Below, piece by piece: positions 22,511-32,692 of a DNA stretch of 64,000 nucleotides. A model generated the notes under the pieces. That model saw nothing but the letters and a program-made list of their open reading frames with translations. It was not told where the DNA came from and searched no databases. A program made the translations under genes and the position numbers. Numbering within the stretch: position 1 is the stretch's first letter; each line of letters starts with the position of its first letter. Source of the stretch: Brachycybe producta (Eukaryota > Arthropoda > Diplopoda > Playtdesmida > Andrognathidae); contig JAUPFP010000003.1 in the NCBI GenBank assembly GCA_036925085.1, positions 1,364,001 to 1,428,000 on the forward strand, given 5' to 3'.

Positions 22511-22801
22511 TTACAATATGCGATTCCATTTACTCTTCTAGTTTCTAAAACACATTCTAGTTTCTCTTAACGTTGATCCTTAAAAGAAAATCAGCTGTTC
22601 ATAAACCATCTTAAATGATTCATTTTACTATTCTAGTTTATAAAGGACTTTCAAATTCTTCTTAACATCTGAAACTACAGAATAATTTGCAAATTCTCTT
22701 TCCAATTCTTGTTCCTTCATTTTCATATTATGCAAATGACTAATTAAATAATTAATGTAAATGATTTTGGAGATGTGAACTTTTGCAACAAAAAAACTTA
22801 C

Positions 22802-23143
22802 CGTCAAATGATCACATTTTGAAGGCAAAATATAAATGACTGGTGCATTCGAAGATGAAGAAGATTGAAAAGTTGACGGGTGACGTCTCGATGAAGATCT
22901 TCGAAAAGAGGGCCACAAATTCCGTCCAAAAAATGCATTTTGCGTTGTTCCATTACTAGTATTATTCGTATTATTGGTGGACGTGGATTTGGTTTCTTCA
23001 CGTAAGTCCCAAAGTGGTCTACGGTAAGATCCACCACCACCACCGCCGCCTCCAACTCCGCCACTGATGCCGCCGAAATCGTTTAAAATACGGTCTCCAA
23101 CAAAGGGTAACGAACAGCGACGTGGTCCAGCACTTCGCATCAT
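22802..23143 (-). CDS. Gly/Ser/Asn-rich coding exon, possible alternative first exon of an unrecognised gene
   Basis: An open exon of 114 codons beginning ATG-ATG at 23143 and ending in phase 0 at the donor ACG|GTAAGT (intron begins at 22801). An in-frame stop lies just upstream of the ATGs. The only possible acceptor there (CTGATGCCAAG) lacks a pyrimidine tract, so a true start is more likely than an internal exon. The product starts MMRSAGPRRCSLPF, has a run of eight Gly near residues 31-38, a Ser/Thr/Asn-rich stretch near 51-66 and a basic Ser-rich patch near 79-90, and ends ILPSKCDHLT. This looks like the disordered N-terminus of a larger protein whose remaining exons lie left of the window. 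The larger Ser/Pro-rich exon at 37166-38122 has the same design (ATG-ATG, phase-0 donor) on the same strand. I do not recognise the family. Confidence 0.55.
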
Positions 23144-23279
23144 CTTGGCATCAGTTTATGAGTTTACTTTTATCACGAGGAAATTTTCAAACTAAAATAT
23201 ATTGTTCAAATTAAAAGTTTTACATAATGAACGTAAACCTTTTTTTTTTAATTTTAAACAATTTTTAAGAAAAAAACAA

Positions 23280-23600
23280 ATTCCATTGTTTGTTAGAAAC
23301 TAGAATAGTAAGGTCTTGAAAGTATTTTTATGATGATATATCTTTTAAAATAAACTTTTTCACGTCATTTTTAAAAATATTACTAAGATACATTTAGAAT
23401 AATTTTCAATTATTTTAGTTTCCGAAACAACTATCTTTAAAAATAAGTTTCTTAGTGAATAATTTGAAAATGATCAAAATTAAACTTTTTCACTAAATTT
23501 TGCAAAGAAAATCTGATCATAAAAAGTTTATTTTGAAAAATATTATTATGAAAAAATACTTTTAAAACTAACTGATAACTATTCTAGTTTTTAAAAAAGT
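23280..23600. mobile_element. Diverged family A/E element
   Basis: GTTAGAAACTAGAATAGTAA at the left pairs with AACTATTCTAGTTTTTAA at the right, with TATATCTTTTAAAATAAAC and AAAGTTTATTTTGAAAAATA inside. The outer ends are not recognisable. Confidence 0.65.
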
Positions 23601-24819
23601 TTTTAAAGTTATTTTTTAGGTTTTTTTTAAAATTATTTCAATTTAAAAAAAAAACCTAAAAAATAACTTTAAAAACTTTCTTGAAAAAATGATCAAAATT
23701 TCATTTTTCACTAAAATTTTGAATGAAAAATCCGTAATTTTTCAAACTGTCATAAACAATTTTATTTTGAAAATATTTTTCAAAATAAACTTTTTTATTG
23801 GCATCGGTGAAAAAATAACGGCTTACTATAGTCAAGTTTTTGAAAAACTTTCTTCTTAATTTTTGTTTCAAAAATAAAATTTTGAAAAAAAAAAATTGCA
23901 AAATTTCATTTTTCACAAAAAATAAATTTAAATAATTTTCTTAAAAAAAAATTAAAAAGTTTAATTTTTAAGAATCCTGAAGAAAAGAGGAAAAAAAATC
24001 CTTTTTAACATATATTAAAATGCCTGACCATTCCAGTTTCTAACAAAGTTGTTAAAAGTATATAACGTTCACTTTGTAATACCTTACTTGTGTTGTAGAA
24101 AAAATCCACTACTTTTCTGAATAGAAAAATCTAAATAAGTCCTTTCGTGTCAGTTGTCACTCAACTACTAGTAATCAATGGACTCTCAGAAGAACTTTTT
24201 GTTAGTTTTTTCTAAAAGTGGCGCGAGAGTTTATGTCAAACATCACGACACCAATAATATTTTCTTCTTCTTCTTCTTTCCAAATTTTTACGTCACGTTC
24301 TTCCAACAAATGCAATCTGTAGCAACATTTGACGTAAAAATGATTTCGATTGGAAAATCTAGTTAAGATTTTTCTTAAAAAAAATTGTTAAGAATCCACT
24401 TTTTAGTTATAAACTCTTTCTCTCTCTTTCTCTCCATGTGTCCACACAAACACACCTTTTTGTAAATGCAAAACACGTCTTGAAACCGTTTTATCGAGGT
24501 TGTTAATCGTAAACTAGAAGTTTATCTGTCAATTTTTTTCTAACTTGTATATTTTGATTCAAGGGCGTTTGGGTATGTCCGTCCACAGTCTCGAATTTGC
24601 TGGGGAAAAAAAAGCGAGAGAATCCGCTGGCCAATAATCGGGGTATATGACTTCCCAATGAAAAGCAGCACCTTTGTTTTTCCGTCAACCCCACGGGAAG
24701 GAACAAAAAAAAAACTACGGGACTTTATATTTATAGAAGACAAAAAATAACAAAGTCGGAAAACATTCTAGTTTTTTGTTTAAAAAAACATCACCTAAAA
24801 ACACCCTACATAACATTTT
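23601..24819. other. Probable intron or intergenic, no gene seen
   Basis: A/T-rich, with further decayed pieces of the A/E core (AAAATAAACTTTTTTATTGG near 23790). Overlapping minus frames around 24503-24743 have no recognisable protein content and are not called. Confidence 0.45.
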
Positions 24820-25799
24820 TTAAGGTGGCTTTATAGACATTTATTTTGCTTTTGTTCCACCAGACGGCGCCACTGCTGTGGCTAATGCTATGCTCCACAA
24901 AGGTGTTTTTGCACAATTTTGAACGCAAAAACGTCAAGCGTACGTTTTTTTTAGTAACAACATTATGAAAAATTCAATTAAAAATGTTTTAGAAACTAGA
25001 ATAGTTGGTGATAATGTTAAAAGTAGGGAGGGGACATTCGAATCCTCGAATCTTGAAAAAATATTCGAGATTCGAAAACTCGAATCTTCGCCGCTTTTTT
25101 CGTCTTTCGAATCTTTCGAATCCTAACCTAAAAAAACCTGTTAAAAACTTTGGTAAAATTAGTTTTAACTCCAATTGACGTCCAATAGAAGCGTTCACTA
25201 ACAAAACAAACCGGCGATTGTTGCAATTTCGGTGGTGGTATCCGGATCACCAATGGATTACCTTGTGGCGGCGACCCTGAGTGAAGCCACACTTGTTTAT
25301 TATTATTAATTTAATATTTAATAATATTTAATTTATTTGTGTCTTCTTAATGAATAATATAGGATTCTTATATGAAGGATTCGAGAACCATTTATGATCC
25401 GGATTCGAGAAAATTTACGAATCGTCCCCACCTCTAGTTAAAAGTATTTTCGATGATGATATCTTTCAAAATAAACTTTTTATGACAGTTTGAAAAAGGG
25501 CGAAAATAGTTTTCCATGAAATGTCAATGGAAAAACTTAAAAACGGTTCATTTTTCAAACTGAACTATAAAATTGTTTATTTTTTAAGATAATGTCATGA
25601 ACAAACATTTAGCATAATCATTTACCATTCTAGTTTTGAAAACAATTTTAATTTTTTCATAATGTTGTTTTTTAAAAGAACGTTTGCTTGACGTTTTTGC
25701 GTCCAAATTTGACAAAAACGTCTATGGAGCATAACACTAGCCAACAGCAGTGGCGCCGTCCTGTGAGAAAAAGGAAAATGAATATCTATAAAGCTACCC
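24820..25799. mobile_element. Family E foldback element, copy 3, split by a hAT-like insertion
   Basis: Left end TAAGGTGGCTTTATAGACAT, with CAGACGGCGCCACTGC and CGTCAAGCGTACG. The right end mirrors it (CGTTTGCTTGACG, GCAGTGGCGCCGTC, TATCTATAAAGCTACC). The left and right parts join exactly across the element at 25025-25436. Confidence 0.85.
25025..25436. mobile_element. Family F hAT-like non-autonomous element nested in family E
   Basis: Terminal repeats are TAGGGAGGGGAC and GTCCCCACCTCTA. The flanks are GTTAAAAAG (25016-25024) and GTTAAAAG (25437-25444), an 8-bp duplication apart from one A. Subterminal TTCGAATCCTCGAATC words repeat and invert. No transposase. Length, ends and duplication are typical of hAT-derived MITEs. 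The minus open frame near 24989-25204 is inside the element. Confidence 0.88.
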
Positions 25800-26907
25800 G
25801 TTTAAAACGTTATTTTTACAAAATTATTTTCAAAGTAGTAACTGTTACTTAAGTTACTAACTTGTAATACTACTTGTAAATTCAAGTAACTCGTAGAAAG
25901 TAACTGTAACTTAAATTTGGCCTACTTTATAGAAATGAGTGACCTAGGTTGGGGGGGGGGGGGGGGGGGGGTTAATCCCTCCGCCCCCCAAGTTCACTTT
26001 AAAATTTAACATACAACTTTTCTATATTTCTTGTGTTTTTCTCCGGTTTTCTCTTTTTCCCATGTTACAATGAAACGTTACCAAATTTCTAGAAGGAAAG
26101 AAGAAAACCCAAAAAACCCTTCCCAATGGAATCGTTGAAACCCCACATTACCTGAAACCTTAAACAATTTTTCGTGTAGATGTAAAATAGTAGCTGAATC
26201 TGCAAAAAGGATTTTCGTGACGTTATCTTTCAAAATAAACTTTTCATAGCAAAATTTGATCATTTTACAAAATAACAAGAATTGTGTTTAAAAAAAAACT
26301 AAATGTTGTATCATAAGATACATTTCTAGTTTTACCACATCCACCTTATACTATTCTAGTATTTAAGAAACTTTTGATTTATTTTCTCAAAAGTTGATTG
26401 TAATCTATATTTCGAACTCCAAATTTATGCTAAAATTAGAAGCATTTCTTTTGTTTCCAAGTAAAAATGCAGGATTTACATAAAAGGATATCAATAATTG
26501 TTTTTTCCTTTTTAAAATTTACTATTTTGTTAATATTTTATACGTTTGTGCACACCCTGTATATTTTTATGCAGATCATTAATTTTGATTAAATTGAAAT
26601 CTCAATTCAGCCAAAAAGAAGCTTTTTTTTTTCTTTTCTGAACTTGATTGATGCAATTCTGTGGTAATGTGTGTGTGTTCCATTTCTAGAAGGCTAATTG
26701 TGACACACACAATTAATTTATTTCATCTACGATGGATTTTAATTAAAAAGTATACAAAACACAAATCAACTTCTTCATTGGAGTATTTTTTTTAAAAAAA
26801 AATATTATCTGGACATTAAATTATCTAAACTAAATTCGGACTTTTTTTTCCCTTGATGATGATGATGTGTCTTCTCAACTCAACAACTAATCTAACCATG
26901 TAACTCA
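25800..26907. other. Gene-free stretch with a 21-base G run
   Basis: A G run at 25951-25971 may be of uncertain length. Near 25840-25920 there are AAGTAACTGTAACTT words like those at 60.6-61.2 kb. The minus frame near 26078 is not convincing. Confidence 0.5.
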
Positions 26908-27110
26908 ACAGGCAATTAGAAATCGGGACAAACAGAAGTTGGCTCCGCCTTTTTTATGACGACCGGCAACTCCTAATTGGTTTGTGTGGTTCGACGTTGA
27001 AAAAGGCGGAGCATGTAACGGCAGTCTACATAACCAACCAATTAGAAGTTGCCGGTCGTCACAAAAATGGCGGAGCCAACCTCTGTTTGTCCCGATTTCT
27101 AATTGCCGGT
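26908..27110. mobile_element. Family D MITE, copy 2
   Basis: ACAGGCAATTAGAAATCGGG to CCGATTTCTAATTGCCGGT, with paired GTTGGCTCCGCC/GGCGGAGCCAAC. The CRE-like site seen in other copies is mutated here (TGTAACGGCAG). No matching flank duplication. The open frame at 26905-27120 is the element itself. Confidence 0.87.
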
Positions 27111-27214
27111 AAGAAAACACCCTCCCTTAGGTAATCGAATCGCCTTCCAGGAGGCAGAAACGCCCACTTTAGGAAATTAGCCTCTTCAAGGTTCTCTTTA
27201 TTCCACTAAATACC

Positions 27215-27419
27215 ACAGGCAATTAGTAATAGGGACGAACTTCAGTTGGCTCCGCGATTTTTACGACGACCGGCAACTTCTAATTGGTTTGTTGTGTGGT
27301 CCAACGTTGAAACGGCCGGAGCATGTGACGTCAAACTACATTACCAACCAATTAGAAGTTGCCTTCGTCATAAAAAGGGAGGAACCAACTGAAGTTCATT
27401 CCGATTTCTAATTACCTGT
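27215..27419. mobile_element. Family D MITE, copy 3, with 9-bp target duplication
   Basis: Ends are ACAGGCAATTAG and CTAATTACCTGT. Flanks are CTAAATACC (27206-27214) and CTAAATAAC (27420-27428), 8 of 9 identical. TGACGTCA lies at 27326-27333. It is 104 bp from copy 2, in the same orientation. Confidence 0.88.
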
Positions 27420-27451
27420 CTAAATAACCCTTATACTTACACCTAGGTAGA

Positions 27452-27836
27452 TAGAGATGTCAACGGTTCTTCTACCGGATTGCCAATTACTGGAACTTAT
27501 AGAAACGGTTCGCCACTATAAGTCGAACTGATAAGAGCTGGTTAACAACCGAGTAGATTCGGTTCGGTTCTACCCTTAGCTACCTCTAACTAATGTGCTG
27601 TACAAATCTGCTAATGCCAATTGGGAACTGATTCGAACCGGTTTTGATCAGTTCGTCAATTTTGAAGAACTGGTTCAAACGCATTAGCAGATTTGCAATA
27701 TCATTGCGCATCTGCGCATAATGTGCTGCGCAAATCTGATTATGTACATTGGTTACCGGTTCTTCAAGATCTTGAAACGATTATACCGGTTCCGGACCGA
27801 GTAGAAACAGTTTGGTTCTACCCGTTGCCCCCTCTT
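27452..27836. mobile_element. Family H hAT-like element, copy 1
   Basis: Starts TAGAGATGTCAACGGTTC and ends GGTTCTACCCGTTGCCCCCT. Inside are CAAATCTGCTAATGCC and GAACTGGTTCAAACGCATTA, shared with the copy at 46.2 kb. Several GGTTC words are spaced through it. No clear target duplication remains. Confidence 0.78.
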
Positions 27837-27960
27837 ATCGGTGGTAACACAGTGGAGAAAGTCTCTGCATATGGTACTAGTGGTCCTGGGTTCGAATCCT
27901 GGCATGGGCATGGATATCTGTGTTGTCTTCACTTGAATACAATTATACTAGGCCTCTAGG
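27837..27960 (+). mobile_element. Possible tRNA-derived SINE fragment
   Basis: Contains a perfect RNA polymerase III B-box, GGTTCGAATCC, at 27889-27899, flanked by TCCTGG and CCTGGCA that can form a T-stem-like pairing. An A-box-like TGGTAACACAGTGG lies about 45 bp upstream but with the wrong internal spacing. It does not fold into a complete tRNA, so a decayed SINE head is the better reading. No second copy was seen in the window. Confidence 0.45.
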
Positions 27961-28890
27961 AGTGAACCTAAGCCTCTAGGTCCTAGGAGTGTTTCTGAGC
28001 CATAATGATATCGATGTTAACATATTGGATGGCGTTCAGTTTCTAAGCACCTTTTTTATTGCGCTAATTGCTCGTTTGAAGCCGCTAGAAAATTTGAACG
28101 CATAGCTTGCAAAACAAAATATAAAATAGTCTGATAACGTTAAAATAATTAAAAAATATATCTTCGTATTTTTATGCAAAATTGCAACAACAAAAATCGT
28201 AAATAATCAGCTGTATTTCAGGATTTCATCACCAATTTTTAAAATGAAATGATTTATTAAAAAAAATAAAGCATTTGATTTTAAAATTTAAGTTTCTTGA
28301 TTTGCATAATGATGAAATCCTGAAATACCTGATTTTCTTCTGATTTTCTGATTTTTTTGAGCAATTCTACATAAAAATGAGTTTAAGACTAGAAAATAAG
28401 CCCTTGAAGTTAGGATATAATAATAAAAAAAAACCCTTGAACCTTTAGTTAGTAAAACTCTGACTTTAGATGTAAAAGGACCCATAAAATGTCTCATGTT
28501 TGCGTTTTTAGGCAAAAGAAAAACAGGTTAAAAAAGTGTAATTTATGTAATAGAAAGAAAAAAACAGTAAAAGTACCAACAAAAAAACAAAACAAAAGAA
28601 AAATCATCATCATCATCAGTCAGTCATAATGACTAAAGTGTCTTTTGTTGTGATGGTCTCACTTAGGTGTCATATGCGCAATTTACCATTTTATCTTACT
28701 TAAAAATCTTCCATTTTTTTACTTAATGATACATTAAAGCAGTTGGAAAAACCACAAAAAAACACCACACCTGATATAAACTAGAAATAACAAACTTAAC
28801 AACAAATAACTATATATATTGTGACAATCACAATGGTAACCAAATACCATTTGGTAATGGGCAACAACAACCAAGTTAAGATAACCTCCG
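27961..28890. repeat. Gene-free stretch with an inverted repeat
   Basis: GTATTTCAGGATTTCATCA near 28213 is repeated as its complement TGATGAAATCCTGAAATAC near 28309, with about 75 bp between, suggesting a small foldback element at roughly 28208-28333. Nothing else recognised; the minus frame at 28288-28515 overlaps this repeat. Confidence 0.65.
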
Positions 28891-29455
28891 AACTCTTTGA
28901 TTATTTCTGTCTTTTAGAAGCAAAATTAAGATAAACTAGAAAGTGTTTTAGAAACTAGAAGGGTAAGTCAATCACCCATGTTGATATCTTTTAAAATGAG
29001 CTTTTTTAAATGTGAATTTGAAAATTAGTCCATTTTAATTTTTGGTTATAAAAAGTTTATTTTGAAAGATATCAACATGGAAATGCTCTTAACGTGATTT
29101 TAAATTTTAAAACCCCCTTCAAACTCTAATTCTGTCTTTCAGAAGCAAAATTAAGATAAACTAGACAGTGTTTTTAGAAACTAGAAGGGTAGCTAAATCA
29201 CTTACGAGGGTAATTTCATGTTGATATCTTTCAAAATAAGTTTTTTATGTCAATTTGAAAATTATCTAACTTTTAAAAGCAGACAATTTGTTTGTCTATA
29301 AAAAGCTTATTTTAAAAAATAACAACATGAAAATAACCTTAAGTGATTGAGTTACCCTTCTAGTTTCTAAAACACTTCGAAATTTCTGTTAATATTGTTC
29401 CTAAAAAAACAGAATAACGAGGGGTTCGTGAGGTGTTTCCACTTAAAAACCACCT
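28890..29455. mobile_element. Two family A elements
   Basis: The first starts GAACTCTTTGATTATTTCTG and lacks its outer right arm. The second starts near 29112 (CAAACTCTAATTCTGTC) and is complete to GGTGTTTCCACTTAAAAACC. Both have the GTTGATATCTTT/AAAGATATCA type inner pairing. Confidence 0.83.
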
Positions 29456-29747
29456 TAAAGTAAAATTTATTCCAGAAGACTTGAAGAAAAACGGCCAAAA
29501 ATTATGGCAATGAATTCGTGAAGTTTGTTTTTCTAATGGGTTAATGCATTTGACCCCTTTCATCCATCAAACTGACCACTCCTCACCGGTATTATGTCCA
29601 GTCCACACAAAAAGAAACCCAAAAGTTAAAAAAACCAACCCTGACTTTGCTTTTTTAACATAACATAAATAATGTATTTTATGAGCAATAGAGAACGTAC
29701 GAAAAAAATGCCAAAAACTTCATTTCTACCATAAATTACCTGTTCTA

Positions 29748-30321
29748 CTTAAGGTGGTTTCATACATATTTATTTTGCTTTTGTCCAACCAGACGCCGCC
29801 ACTGCAGTGGCTAACGCTATGCTCCATAGACGTTTTTTTTGTAAATTTGAACACAAAAAACGTCAAGCGAACGTTTTTTTTTTTATGAAAACAACATTAA
29901 GAAAAAAAAATTCAAAATGTTTTCCAAACTAGAATGGTAAAAGATTATGTTAATAGTTTTTTCATCTCAATATTTTAATAAACAATTTTATTGTTCAATT
30001 TGTAAAGGACGTGTTTTTAGATTTTTTCCATTGAAATTTCATGAAAAACTATTTTCGCCTTTTTTCAAACTTATCATAAAAAGTTTATTTTGAAAGATAT
30101 CATCGTGAAAAACATATTAGCATTATCGCCAACTATTCTAGTTTCTAAAACAATTTGAATTTTTTCGTAATTTTTATCCTGATAAACGTTCGCTTGAAAA
30201 ATATAAATTTTCGCAAAATTGCGTTAGAAGGGCAAGAGACCTATTATGAAACATAATAGCAACTGCAGTGGCGCCATCTGGAAGGATGTAAATAAAATAT
30301 ATATCTATTCAGCCACCTTAA
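29748..30321. mobile_element. Family E foldback element, copy 4, best preserved
   Basis: Left end CTTAAGGTGGTTTCATACAT and right end ATATCTATTCAGCCACCTTA. CAGACGCCGCCACTGCAGTG pairs with AACTGCAGTGGCGCCATC. The inner arms GAATGGTAAAAGATTATGTT and TTATCGCCAACTATTCTAG match those of family A in position. The ends TTAAGG...CCTTAA could reflect a TTAA or TA target. Confidence 0.86.
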
Positions 30322-31050
30322 GATATAGTCTTTTTCTATATTAACTTCAATAAAGTCTACTGTGTAGCTGTAGGCGAAATGAATTTATACAATTTGCAAC
30401 ATTTTAACGAATCAAGAGACTTGTTTTTTGGGTGGTGGATTTAAATAATAACGGAAAATCCCAAATAATATGACCACCTGGCAATCAAAAGAAATTTAAA
30501 TGTAAAAAAAAATACAAGCCAACAAAATGGCCGCCATTTAAAACGTCCAATTACTCAGCTTTTTTATTCTACTTTTTAAGAATAAAAACAAAATTGAAAG
30601 TGTTTTAGAAACTAAAATGGTAGCTGAATTATTTTCATGTTTTGATATCTTTCAAAATAAACTTTTTAAAGACCAATCTAAAAATAGAAGCTCACAAAAT
30701 GGCTGCCATTTTTGTTTGGGTTTATTACTTCTATATTTCAGAAACTGAAAGTTTTAGAAACTAGAAAGGGTAGTTTAATCATTTAAGAGGGTATTTTTCA
30801 TGTTTTGATATCTTACAAAATACACTTTTTATGTGAGTTTGAAACTGAAACTCAACTTTAAGCAGATGATAATTTGTAATTTTTTGTCTATGAAAAAGTT
30901 TATTTTGAAAGATATCAACATGAAAATACTTTCATTAAGTGATTGGAGCTACCCATCTAGTTTCTAAAACACGTTCGAATTTCTCTACAATATGCTTCTG
31001 AAAGACAGAAGGGGGCGTTGTTTTACACTTTAAACAGACATATAGTTTAT
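30322..31050. mobile_element. Family A fragment and one fuller family A copy
   Basis: A partial left arm lies at about 30590-30670 (GTGTTTTAGAAACTAAAATG). A fuller copy at about 30725-31045 ends with GACAGAAGGGGGCGTTG and TTTACACTTTAAAC. About 250 bp before the first piece is plain sequence. Confidence 0.78.
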
Positions 31051-31788
31051 TTTGACAGATATCAGCATGTTAACAATTACTTTTAGCTTCTAGTTTCTAA
31101 CATTTAGCTTATTTGAGATTGCTTCTAGAAAGCTAATTATTTAAGTACTTTGATCATCAGACCATAAAAGTAGTCATAATTATTCATTTTTATAAAAGAA
31201 AATAGTTAAGTATAAAAAAATGCCTGGTTTTTCCATTATTAAAATATTGAGATAGTAACGCCCTCTATCAGTTTTAACATATTTTATAAAACGAGATTTA
31301 TGCCCTAATTGACATTAAGAAAGCTCATACAATTCAAGGCTAAAATAATGACAGATAAATTCTCAAATGTGATTTCTGTGAAGCCCCCAATCCCCCTTTA
31401 ACAATATGATCATGTGATCAAACACCCACCAAAAGTGTCTCATCATTTTTGGGGAAAAATTCTTAAACCACATAATATAGATTGGAATTCAGTTGAATTA
31501 TCAGTGGTCACCACTACTACTACTACTACCGGAGGTCTGAGGCACACAATTGGGATGGAAAAGTGGTCAAGTTACCAATAAATTCTTTAGCTTCTTGTGG
31601 TTCAATAATGTAGTTGTTTTGTTTTTTTAAAAAATAAGCTACCTCTTAATTTCAACTTTTTTTTCTTTTCAAAATACAGTATGTCTCAGTAACGACACTC
31701 CTATCTATTATTCAAAATGTAACATTGGGTAGCAGAGTTTAAAATTCAATATCTAAGAAACTATAAACCTTACATATATTTGAAACTA
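31051..31788. other. Gene-free stretch
   Basis: A decayed right arm of family A at about 31050-31110 and a short CTA triplet run near 31512-31530. No gene seen. Confidence 0.5.
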
Positions 31789-32405
31789 ATACCTTGTGCA
31801 CACATTAGTTAAATGAATTGAAATTAAATGTGTTTAAGTGAATTATACGGAATCCAGTTAAGGACATTAAACAAATAAAAATTGAATTTATTATTAATAT
31901 TTTAAATTGAAATACTAAATCAATATTTTAATGTCAATAGTTTATATAATTATATTTAAGTTAATTAACTCAATATTTTCAGATTATTAACTGAATAAAT
32001 TGAATTCGACATATTGTTTGTTTGTCCTTCACAGAGCTCTGTAGAACACGTTTATTATTTAAACGCATTTAAATTATCAGGTGTGTGTACTAGGTATTAT
32101 ACATTGTCCACACATGAGTTAAATGAATTCAAATTAAATGTGTTTAGGGTGAATTATACGGAATCCAGTTAAGGACATGAACACCAAATAAAAATTGACT
32201 TTTATTATTATTTTAAATTGAAATACTAAATCAATATTTTAATGTCAATAGTTTATATATTATATTTAAGTATGAACTCAATATTTTCAGATTAATTAAC
32301 TGAATTAAATTGAATTCGAGATATTGTTTGTTTGTCCTTCACAGGGCTCTGTAGAACACGTTTATTATTTAAATGCATTTAAATTATCAGGTGTTTACTA
32401 GGTAT
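31789..32405. mobile_element. Second head-to-tail pair of family C elements
   Basis: Copy one spans 31789-32097 and copy two 32099-32405, in the same orientation, meeting at CTAGGTATTATACATTGTCC. Both are full length (about 308 bp) and keep GAATTATACGGAATCCAG and GCTCTGTAGAACACG. The pair ends 287 bp before the chemoreceptor start codon. Confidence 0.88.
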
Positions 32406-32692
32406 CGGTGTCAATTAATACTTAAGACATTCCGAAAACACTCCAAAGTGTATTTTTTTAAAAAAATTCAATAAATAAGAATTATCAATAGTATATAAAT
32501 ATCAGTATAAACAAATTAGTACCATTTGTAACAAATGGTTACAAATTATTAAGACAAACATTAGTAAAAAAAAAATAACTTTTAAGAAAAACCATGGATA
32601 CAATTTTGTAATAAACATCCGAAATAAATTTGTGACAAAGTTTCCGCACTTTTCTCTCAAACTTTGAAACGGTTTAAGTTTCACGTAAAATA

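Noticed and set aside
23101-23160. Exon at 22802-23143 as an internal exon spliced from 37166
   Set aside because: Phase would allow it, but the only acceptor (CTGATGCCAAG) has no pyrimidine tract and the exon opens with two in-frame ATGs.
25951-25971. G runs as possible functional quadruplexes
   Set aside because: Single long homopolymers here (also near 1013 and 33926) are simple repeats, likely with sequencing length errors; no separated G-tract pattern.
27837-27910. A functional tRNA gene
   Set aside because: The B-box and T-stem are good, but D-arm spacing and acceptor-stem pairing fail, so only a tRNA-derived fragment is claimed.
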